From NCBI RefSeq assembly GCF_905404315.1, contig NC_066278.1, positions 5,596,001-5,660,000 of the forward strand: 64,000 bases of DNA, read 5' to 3'. Of this stretch, positions 24,801 to 36,800 are shown in pieces. This DNA is from Leptidea sinapis. Taxonomy: Eukaryota > Arthropoda > Insecta > Lepidoptera > Pieridae. Below the pieces are notes generated by a model, which searched no databases, was not told where the DNA came from, and saw only the letters and a program-made list of their open reading frames with translations. The position numbers and the translations under genes are program-made. How positions within the stretch are numbered: the first letter of the stretch is position 1; each line of letters begins with the position of its first letter.

Positions 24801-27800
24801 GCTTTCCAGTTACCCGACCGGAACACGCAAGTTCTGGTCGTTGTCGAAAGCTGTTCTTGGTAACTTCAGCCAGCCGTCCATGCCGCCGTTGCACATGAGG
24901 AATGACACCCTGGCCCATACGGCAAAAGAGAAAGCCGATCTCCTGTGCGCTCTTTTCGCCTCCAACTCGACTCTTGACGACAACGGAAAAACACCGCCGA
25001 CCATCCCGTGGTGTCAGAGCTCTATGCCTGAAGTACAATTCAGACAGAAAACTGTTAGGCGAGCTCTGTTTTCGTTGGACGTCAGGAAGTCGAGCGGGCC
25101 GGATGGCATTTCTCTAATCGTGCTTAGAACGTTTGCCCCTGAGTTGACGCCGGTGCTCACGCGTTTATTCCGGCACTCTTATTCTAAAGGCGTAGTCCCT
25201 GACTCATGGAAGTCAGCCCTTGTCCATCCGATCCAAAAAAAAGGAGACAGTTCGGATCCGGCAAACTACAGGCCTATTGCTATTACCTCCCTGCTCTCCA
25301 AAATCATGGAGAGCATAATTAGCCGTCAGCTCTTGGTATACCTAGAGGGTCACCAGTTGATCAACGACCGACAATACGGGTTTCGCCACGGTCGGTCGGC
25401 AGGTGATCTTCTGGTATACCAAACACATAGATGGGCTGCGGCTATTGAAAGCAAGGGGGAAGGCCTGGCAGTTAACCTGGATGTAGCGAAGGCCTTTGGT
25501 CGTGTATGACACAAGGCGCTCCTCTCCAAACTTCCATCATTTGGGCTTCCCGAGGGCTTGTGCAAGTGGACCTCCAGCTTCCTCACTGGGCGCAGCATAC
25601 AGGTCGTTGTCGACGGATACTGCTCGAACCCGAAGCCTGTGAATGCTGGAGTGCCCCAAGGCTGTGTGCTGTCTCCCACGCTGTTTCTCCTGCATATCAA
25701 TGATATGTTGGACACCTCCAACATTCATTGCTATGCGGATGACAGCACTGGTGATGCCGTATACACGGGCCATGCAGGTCTCTCTCTGGAAATCGTCGAC
25801 CAGTGCCGGGAGAAACTTGTGCCTTCTATCGAGTCCTCTCTTGAGAAGGTCGCGGAATGGAGAAAATTGAACCTTGTCCAATTTAACCCCCAGAAGACTC
25901 AAGTTTGCGCGTTTACCACTAAAAAAAACCCCATTTGTCGTATCACCGCTCTTCGACAACACTTCCCTCAAAGCCTCGCCTAGTATCGGAATACTGGGTC
26001 TCGAAATCTCGAACGATTGCCAATTTCGTGGTCATCTGGAAGGCAAAGCCAAATTGGCTTCAAAGAAACTGGGCGTCATTAATAGAGCACGGCAATACTT
26101 CAAGCCGGCCCACATACTAGCGCTCTACAAAGCGCAGGTCCGGCCACACATGGAGTATTGCTGTCTGGCGCACTCCAGTATCAGCTCGATCCACTTGACC
26201 GCGTGCAACGCAGAGCAGCTCGAATTGTCGGGGTCCCAGTGCTCTGTGAACGGCTGGATCACTTGACGTTGCGTAGAGACGTCGCTTCATTGTGTGTCTT
26301 CTACCGCATTTATCACGGGGAGTGTTCCGAAGAGCTGTTTTACCTGATTCCTGCCGTCGAATTCCACCTTCGCACGACACGCCACAAGTTAGGATATCAT
26401 CCTCACCATCTGGATGTGTGGTCCTCCACAGTGCGGTTTTCAAGGACCTTTCTTCCACGTATACAAAGCTCTGGAATGAGCTTCCTTATGCGGTGTTTCC
26501 GGGACGATACGACATGGGCACCTTAAAAAAAAGCGCGTACACCTTCCTTAAAGGCCGGCCACGCTCCTGTGATTCCTCTGGTGTTGCAAGAGATTGTGGG
26601 CGGCGGTGATCACTTAACAACAGGTGACCCGTACGCTCGTTTGTCCTCCTATTCCATAAACAAAAAAATAGGTTATTGAAAACGGCCGTTAGTCAACTCA
26701 AACCGGCTTTATCCCAACGAGTGTTACATACTGAGACACTTAGTCTCATTCAATACTCCAAAGGAAAGTGATCAACATGTCTAAAGAAATACGTTTGTAA
26801 CGACGACTTCAAGGCCAATAGGAAAACGTCATGCTTTTGTTTTTTTTTATTGTTTTTAATTAACTTTACGTTATTAATGCTCTTGGCTTAGATAATTTAT
26901 ACACCTAGATAGAGTCTCTTGCTGTTAGACAACCGATTAAAACAGGCCAGGAATATAATTAGTTTAGTGTGCGTGACTAGCTACGTCTTACACTCTCTTA
27001 AACCGATTTATATGACACCTGCATTTCTCAAATTAGAGTATATAAAGTAGTTAGTTCTAAACTTTATTTTATTCGACGCTTTCAAAGCATCTGGATAGAC
27101 ATATAAATGGTCTAAGGCTATATATCTATATATTAAAAACAGTGATAAAACGCCGCCTTTTAAATTATGACGTCACAATTTACATTCAGTGTTTTCACAG
27201 TAAATTTATACTGATTTTTAAATTAATTACTATTCAAATGAAGGGAAAGCTAAAAAATCTCTCCGTAGTATGAAAAGTTCAAATATACTAGAAATACCTT
27301 TAAAATATTTTTCCTGTTGTCAGAATGTTTAATGGAATACAATACAAGAGCACAAATAAAAACTAAATTTTTTTTATTTTTCGAATATAGACTCTGCTAC
27401 TTCATATAACGTTGGATGTAAAGTAATGTAAGTTGGATGTAACCTTCAAAAAAAGCGCGTACACCACACACACAGGCTGGCAACGCTCCTGTGATTCCTC
27501 TGGTGTTGCAAGAAATTGTGGGTGGCGGTGATCACTTAACAGCAGGTGACTCGTACGCTCGTTTGTCCTCCTATTCTATAAAAAAAAAGAAATAAACATG
27601 TTTTGATTCAAACAACTGACTTGTTTTTTTTTGCAATTGAAGATGAAGCAAATAACAAATTCATTGCTTAATCTTCATCTATGTATGTAATAAGTTAACA
27701 GTATATAATTTAATGTAGATGTAAACCTGTTGGCAAACCTTATAAATAAAAAAATAATAATGAGTTAAAAACACTTAGTTCAGGTTTTTTAATTTGCAAT

Positions 27801-30800
27801 ATTCTGCCAATTATAAATAAATAGGCAACAACAAAAACTGTCTGTTATTTGAAAGTCGGAAGGAAGGTTTTATAGTAAGGTCTGATTTAAATGCCTGACA
27901 CATCTAAGATCAACAGAAAAAAATCTATTAATGGATCTATTAAGCCCATTCATACAATTTTCTTGTGCTACCATAATCTCTGCCTGCATCTGGGAGACAG
28001 CGGTCGCTAAATATTTTGTAGTGAAATTTATATTATGACAGTATATATACGAGAACCTCTTGTACGCTCATAAACATAGCCAATTTAAAAAGAATAGTGA
28101 TGTACATGGCAATACTCGAAACAAACTCGAATAAACTCGCAATTCCATCTACTAGGCTCCGTAAAATTGCTAAATCTTTTAAAGTGGACTGTGTTATATT
28201 TTATAATAAACTCCCAAATTATATTAAAATATTACCAATTAAAAAATTTAAATGTATCATAATAAATAAATTAACATCTAAGGCCTATTATAACGTGAAA
28301 GATTATTTAAATGATAAAGATAGTTGGGATTAATGTTTCTAAATAATAATAATAAACTTTATTTCACAATAATAGAGATTCACAACACTTAAATATATAT
28401 GTACTACGTCTTAAAAATTAACTTATCTTAAATAAAATACAGTGTTGAATTGAAACTCTGATACCCATGATCAGATCTAACTTGTGTTATGGGTACCAGT
28501 GTTTGCGTAAATCAATTTATATTGGTTTAAGATAATAATAATATTAAAATGAAGAAGCGTGCATACATCTCATCTAAACAACATTTTACAATAATTCATA
28601 ATATATGTAGAATATTCCTATGTTGTAAACAGCATGCACTCAATAGTATTTTTTAATTTTATAAGCTACATATCTTGATGAGATCTTTAGTTTATATAAA
28701 TATATTGTTAATGAATATTGCTACACTCGTTTGATAACGTTTGCAGTGAATAAATATTTTTTTGAATTTGTATTTTACAGCAAGAGCCGTCGTCCGGTAC
28801 AGCGTTGGCGGGTAGCGGCTGTGTGGTACCGCCCGGTGTCACGGTGACTCCAGCCCCGCCTCCCGCGCATCAACAAAAGGTATTCCAATTCAAATACTTT
28901 TATTCAAAATAGAATAGAAGAAAAAAGAAAAAAAAATGTGTCACGAAATTTAAAAGAATTGTTAAAAACGTTTGTGTGGGAAAGGTTACTATAACATTTT
29001 CTAAACTATTTTCTTAATGATACAGACTGGGAATCAAGTGAACACCCTCAGACTCTTTAATTATAAATGTTTATTGTACGATATTACAATGTTATTCATA
29101 TTTTTATAAAAAAAAGCCTGCTGAATTTGTTGCGACCGTTCTTCTTAGGTCTGAGGCAGCCTACTTTAAATGGGTGGTAGTTTTTGACGTTCAAGTGGTT
29201 AAGTGATATTGAATCGTATTTTGAATAAAAATATTTGAATTTGAATAAGATATGAAATTACTTATTGGAAGTCAAAAACTACAACCCATTCAGAAATGTA
29301 TGCCTTAGACCCGAGAAGAACGGGCGCAAAACTCAGCGGGGTTCTTCTTTTTGTTTAGGTATATATGTTAAGAATAAAAATGTTGTGTATTATTTTTAAA
29401 TTTAGTATATATGTTTTCAACGGCCCCTATTTCTGTACCAATGGGAGGTTCCTTTACACAAGGTGCCTATTTCTGCCGGAAAGCAGTAATGTGTAAACAT
29501 TACTGTGTTTCGGTCTGAAGGGCGATGTAGCTAGTGAAATTACTGGGCAAATGAGACTTAACATCTTCTGTCTCAAGGTGACGAGCGCAATTGTAGTGCT
29601 GCTCAGAATTTTTGGGTTTTTCAAGAATCCTGAGAGGCACTGCATTGTAATGGGTAGGGCGTATCAATTACCATCAGCTGAACGTCGTGCTCGTCTCGTC
29701 CTTATTTTCATTATAAATATATTTTGACCGCTGTAACATCAAACAATGACTGTTATGTTCTTCCAATCTTCAGCGCAGTGTGAACACGTCGGGCGGCCAG
29801 AGCGTCGCGCACAATGCGTCACGTCGCACCGCCAGCCTCCCGGGCGGGGCCACTCTCACGCCGGGGCCCTACCGCTCCCAGGTGGGTTGTCAATACCCGA
29901 TACTTAAATATTTACGATGCGAAATCCTTTATTACCCCCGTGCGTCGCATATAAACTTGTCATATTAAGGCCTGTGTCTACATACAAATTTTGTGCGTCT
30001 CGCCATATACATACAAATATTCTATAGTATATATAGACTATAGAGTCCATAGGTTCTCAACGTGGGCGATAACGCCCCCTTGTGGGCTTTTGATACTGCC
30101 GGGGGGGCAGTAGAAGACCCGGAGAAAATTAGGGGGCATTGAGATGGCGCAGATGGGGCGTGGGTAGATTAAAAAATATAGTCTAAAAAGGCAAAAAAAT
30201 ACACGAAAATACTCTAGAAAAAAACATATTCTCCAAGTGGGCGGTGAGCAAAATAAGGTTGAGAAATTATGCTATAGACAAACAAAGCGTGCGAGAGTGA
30301 AGGAAATCAGTAATGGAGATAGGAGTTATTTGAAATAATTATTTCCTTTTTTTTTGGTTCCAGTCGACGTCTGGTGGCGGCGCTAGTATCACCCCCTCCG
30401 TGACCATTACCCCCGCGCCCCCGCCTGCCGCTCAACTCACCGCGCCCAGGGTATTTTATATTTTAAGTTGACATATCAGTTTCGGTTGAGAAAAAAAATA
30501 GTTAAATGTTATAAAAAAAGAGACTTCGCTTGGGCGAAGATATATGTGTAAGTCTATCAAGCTTTATCTATGATCAATTGCTGCTTATTGCCCAAAAGTA
30601 TCTTTTCGGGTAAGTTTTTATACAACGTGATTTGTGTAAATGTACAGGACGTCATTGTTTGTTATACATAATACATTTTAATAAGTAATTTGTAAAAATT
30701 CCATTAGTATTGAAAAATCCTTAACACAATATATACTCTATAGCTTAAGTGTTGTAACACTTTTGGGATGTTCTTATGTAATATTGAGTACCGATTAATA

Positions 30801-33800
30801 TATATTAAAAAAAATATTTTAAGTTTCTCGGCAGAAAATAAATGGAAATTCTTATCTAAATACAAAATTTATACAATAATAATTACCACCAGTGAGATTT
30901 ACTTTTTAATTAATCAATGAATTGGATACATGCATATGACTGAATGAGAGTAGAATATTTGTATTATTATTACTCCAAACTAATTATAATATAATAACTA
31001 GCTGACCCAGCAGACGTTGTATTGCCGACATTAAAATCGCGATACAAAAGTAACTGTTGATCGTAGATGGGTGAAAATTTTAAGTTGTATGTATTTTTAA
31101 TGCCGACTCATAATTAAACAAATTTAAAAAAAAATTGGCGTGGACCACCCTTAACATTTACGGGGATGAAAAATAGATGTTGTCCGATTCTCAGACCTAC
31201 CCAATATGCACTCGAAATTTCATGAGAATCGGTCAAGCCGTTTCGACGGAGTTTAACTACAAACATCGCGACATGAGAATGTTATAAATTAGATATATTT
31301 TTAAGGAATATTTTTGAATAAGAAATATTTTTTTTTAATTGCATTATAGTAATTTGTATTCTGGGAAATTTATTATTTGAAAAGCGACGCTATCGAACAG
31401 AGTAACTTATACTTGTGACAATGATTGTCAAATTTTTACCTGACCCCTCCAAGTCATGTTTGCTTATTGTTAGGAACTATGACGTCATAGTAGCTCCAAA
31501 GCAACAAGCGCGCTTAAGGACGCATTCTCAAAACAGAGAGGTATCGAATCGCACTACTACACTGACACCGCTCAAACACATACACGTACTTAAAGTTAAT
31601 TGCGGGAATCAAACGAATTTGATACTTTAGCAAGTTTGGATTTTATTTTTTTAATACCTATGTATTTTTGATAATTGGTTGATGTATTCGTTTAGTAGTT
31701 AAATATTAGAATTTTAGATGGCAATTCTGTCGCATAACGTCGTGTCCAGTAAACGCAGTTTTTTTAAATCCAAGATGGCCGCCGCGAAAAATTATGATTT
31801 CAACAATATGGGTATCGTATCCGAAGTTATCGAGGGTGCAGAGAACAATTAGATAGGTCTTTCAAAATCAAATTTTGAGATTTTTTAATTAGATTGGTAA
31901 CGGAATGTGTTTTGTACATATTGTGAGTGAAAAGTCGAAACGTAAATATTTCTATATTTAGGGATGTTGTTAGACAGGCCTTTTATAAGATAATTTAAGT
32001 TTATGAATGAATTCTAATTTTGACGATGTAAATGACACCCATGAAGAAAATTTTGTAGATTTCATAGGCGCCATCATGGATTTCGATTTAGGCCCGCTAT
32101 TCGTTATTGTTGACCCCAAAATCCCTGAAAATGACACCTATGTAAAGGAGTGGGTAAGTTTCATATGCTTTTATGTAAAAGGCATTAATTATTTTCTCAA
32201 AATTGATTCCTTTAGAATTCTTTTTGGTGTCATTTCTAATAACTACTAGATACTACTACCGCTTCTGAAACAAATGGCGCTCTGAGAGAGAAGAAGCGGC
32301 GCAAGAAACTCTCCCAGCATTCTTTTTTTGCGCTCTTTTCAATAAAAATATAGAATATTGTACAGTCATTTCTATCGCTATAAAATAATCACAATCTAGT
32401 CTCAGGCTGTCCGATCATTTAGATATTCATCAGTGGAGTAATAGGATTTACGACACAGCCATTTTTTTATAAAACATTTAAATTTATTTATTTATATGTG
32501 TATAGAACATCATTGGGTTTTATAGCTGATTTATTGATGTCTTATGGATATATTTTATTTTGTTTAAAAGGTCAAAGTTATGACTTATCTAGTATTTATT
32601 CAAACCTATTGTTATTTTACTTATAAGAAAAAAATTTCCGATTACTTACCAATGTTATGATATTATGATTTAATGTTATGTTATTAATATTTTCCTTAAA
32701 TTGAGAAGTGTATTAGTTACTAACAGATTTAATTTTATTTTTTGTGTATATATATATACTTATATAAATTTATTGCCAATGTTTATGGCAGCAGTAGACT
32801 TGGGATTATAAATATATAAATATTTAATTCTCAAAGTCTGTGTCTCGGTGTCTAGAGAATACCAGCGTTGAGAAGTAAAATTCCCAACATAATGCTGACT
32901 AGACACCATTTTGGTTCTGTAATGTCCATAATATTGTTATTTGTAATAAGATTTCTGTATTTTTGAACCAAATAAAGTATTTAATTATTAATTAATATTA
33001 TTAAAAAAACATGAAAATGACACCCATGAAGAGATGTTGGTAAATTTCACAGGCGCCATCTTGGATTTCGATTTTGACCCGATATTCGTTATTGTTGACC
33101 CCGAAAACCATGAAAATGACATCCATGAAGAGAAGTTGGTAAATTTCGTCGGCGCCATCTTGGCTTTCGATTTTGACCCGATATTCGTTATTGTTGACCC
33201 CGAAAACCATGAAAATGACACCCATGAAGAGAAGTTGGTAAATTTCATCGGCGCCATCTTGGATTTCGATTTTGACCCGATATTCGTTATTGTTGACCCC
33301 GAAAACCATGAAAATGACACCCATGAAGAGAAGTTGGTAAATTTCATCGGCGCCATCTTGGATTTCGATTTTGACCCGATATTTGTTATTGTTGACCCCG
33401 AAAACCATGAAAATGACACCCATGAAGAGAAGTTGGTAAATTTCATCGGCGCCATCTTGGATTTCGATTTTGACCCGATATTCGTTATTGTTGACCCCGA
33501 AAACCATGAAAATGACATCCATGAAGAGAAGTTGGTAAATTTCATCGGCGCCATCTTGGATTTCGATTTTGACCCGATATTCGTTATTGTTGAACCCGAA
33601 AACCATGAAAATGACATCCATGAAGAGAAGTTGGTAAATTTGATCGGCGCCATCTTGGCTTTCGATTTAATATAGACCATTATTAGAGATGAACTTATAA
33701 ATCACTAATTCTTCAAAAAAATACAGAAACATAATTTATTGAAAATCTGACTGCGTACAAAATATGTAAAGTATCAAAGACAGTATTGTATAGCTTATAA

Positions 33801-36800
33801 AAAATATTCATGTTCGTACAGCGATCTTTCCGAGTACGAGCTGCTGCTTACAACCGACACAGGGTCTACCCACGACGGCGGCCGAGCGCGGACTGAGGTT
33901 ATTTCGATAGATCTTTCTGTGCAATGCGTACGGAGTGACAAAATAAAATAACCCTTAATACCACACTTTAAAGCTCATGCTTATTAGAAATATATATGAA
34001 TTTTAGACGATTCATTTTTATTTTTTTCTGAGATTATTTATTAGATATTCATTAATGCATTTCCCGTGTTTTTGAAAATATTATATCTGCTTTCCTTACA
34101 TAATTTTTAAGAGTTAAAATTGTGTAAGTGGTAGCAGAAAACTGATCCTGAATGAAGCCCCATTTCGTCAATTTTGTGTGACGAGGTAACGGATAATCGT
34201 TTTTACGACATAAAATATCAAATTTTCAAAGCAAACATTTCCCGCTAATTGGAGATAAAGAAGTAATCTATTTATGGCAATTTTTAGTTTTGTTAGACTT
34301 AGTTTAATTTCATCACTAACTCTACCGAAAAATATCTTATTTTTGTCGGATTCGAAAACGCGTCCTTAAATAGCAGGCGTTTAAAGTGTCGGCGTTGGTT
34401 GGCGATTGTTTAAAATGTTCAACAATTCTTTTAATACTTCAAATTATTCTTTTGGGGTAAAATATTTTATTATTATAATATATAGCTGTATCAACATAGA
34501 ATATATGTATGCATGTATTAGATACCCTATCACTCGTATAAATCTATTAATAATTGAAATATTGTACCGTTACAAGCCCGCTCAGGATAACTCTTCTGTA
34601 ACGAGTAGTACCAGCGATGCAGTGAGTATGATCATCCCATAACATGTTTATTACTCATTCAATATTATGTCTATAAGCATACACAAGATAATTTAATTAA
34701 TCCTGACATTATTTTTAAATACAAATACAAACTTCGTACCTGATTTAGGTGTTTTAACAGTTCTTTATTCGCTATTCATGCATCAATAATCTATATTATT
34801 AATTTAATTAAAAATTAAATGAATTAATATCTCAGTGTTAATTCCGCTAAGTTTTTATTAGTCGACGAGAAGTTAAAAAATCTTATGATATTTTTTTTTC
34901 TTCTGAGGATGCTTCAGGTTAACAACTAATCGGTTCGTTTCGCCGATACTTCAGCCGATTCATCGGTGGAAGACGCGTTTATAACCCCTCTACGTGGATA
35001 CATATAGGGGTTATAAATGCGTAATATACATTATGTATATGTGTACCGTGCGGGCGGGTATTGCATCCTGTATGTAGACTAACAAAACTTGTTAGAATGA
35101 ATACTTGAGATATTCATTCATAATATCTTTAAGAAGGTCATTATTATATGAATATTCATTGGGTTTCCGCTTTTCGCAGCTATTTGCACTTAAATGCGGT
35201 AGAGTGATATAGAGAACTGAATTATAATAGTAATCCACTGAATTATTATTTATAATCAATTTTAAAGAGTATGGCCTGCTCTGTGCACCGCTATAATTTG
35301 GAGTCCATAACATTGACAGTAAAGAAATTTTCCGTGGAATAAGTGGGTGTTTCAATTGATAACTGTTTTCAAAGCATAAAAGATTGTATCAAAGCGATTT
35401 TAAAATGAGATTATGTTATTGTAAATACAATCGAACACTACGTGTTTTACTAATAAGTGTTTTATGCAATAGAAAATAAAGTACTTTTTCATGTAATAAT
35501 ATTAAGGGCAGGACTAGGTACATTGTTGACAATGGAGCCGATGTAGATCCTGTATCTTATTGCAATCACGACTGCAACAGCAACAGCGTATTTTGATTGT
35601 TCCACTTGAACATTAGTTTTTACTAATAATAATAAAAACACGTGTGACTTTCCACAAGACGAAATGGCCGAATCTGAGTGAATATACTCTCTAAAAAGTG
35701 TTGGTACGGTTCATTTATAAATACATTTAATATCTGTTTGTTTTTGTGTTCGAACGTTTTATTTCGAGTGGTAGGTGAAAATGTATCATCTGTTATGGCG
35801 TTACCGTATTACTTAATAACACCAATGTTATTTTAACTTGACAAAATGGGACAAAACAGTTGGATATCTAAAATAAGTTTGATAAGGGGACGGCGTTATT
35901 AGGAATAAGGTTAATATTTATTTAAATAAAACCACGCTGAAAAGCGCCCTCTGAAGGAAGTAAGGAAGTAAACTATTCTCATTTCTATTCGGTCTAATAA
36001 TTTTGTGTAATATGTTGAACAGGCGAGCTCCCGAAGTTCCGAGGAGACACAAACGCCGGCGCAGAGACAAGCTGCGGCCAAACTGGCGTTGAGGAAACAG
36101 CTCGAGAAGACACTATTGCAGGTTTGTTGATACTATCCGAAATCAATTGATTAGGTATATAGTACTTTCACCACGAGGAGTTGTTCTGTTTATAATATAG
36201 TATATTCTTAACACCTATATATTCGCAATGCAAACAATAGCCATAATAATAGTACGTTTTTTATTTCATGATTTAATGTGATATAAATTTCAGATTCCAC
36301 CTCCAAAACCACCGCCGCCGGAAATGAACTTCATTCCGTCGCCTAGCAACACCGACTTCGTGTATCTGGTGGGGCTCGAACACGTGGTCGACTACCTCAC
36401 CAACGAGGATCGGTAACCTTGCCATCTACTATTTTGAAATTATTCGATGATATTTATTAAGCCCAGTATTTACGACCTAATCTCCTGTGGTTGACTCCAG
36501 CATTTTGAGAAGTATACCTCGCAAAATGACTATCCTACTAAATATAGATGCATAGGATAGGATACTATCTCAGCCATCAGAGACTGATATAAGCTGATGA
36601 TTCTGTTCATCATGTTGGGCAAAGTGGAGTGTAAGAGGCGCTCGCTTGGACAAAGTAGGAATATTTGCGATATCTCCATTGAACAACTGTGATAGGGATG
36701 AATTCAAAATAAGTTGACCGTCATGGGACATCTGGATCAGCTGAATAATTAAATCAAATCAAATCATATTTATTTGCAAGATAAGGTAATAATAAGATGT

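Larger units (their letters stand above)
23086..26688. mobile_element. TIR element (TTA target site) split by a retrotransposon (intron 5)
   Basis: CGGCCGTTTTCAATAACG at 23086 and GGTTATTGAAAACGGCCG ending at 26688 are inverted (17 of 18). Both are bordered by TTA (23083-23085 and 26689-26691), as in PIF/Harbinger-type insertions. The original element was only about 220 bp; the rest is the inserted non-LTR element. Confidence 0.7.

Noticed and set aside
33010..33668. CRISPR-like array
   Set aside because: Units are contiguous 99-bp repeats without spacers, in a eukaryotic intron.
32988..33680. 230-, 213- and 206-codon frames over the 99-bp minisatellite
   Set aside because: All three follow from a 99-bp period free of stops. 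It is intronic, with no coding evidence; kept only as a finding.
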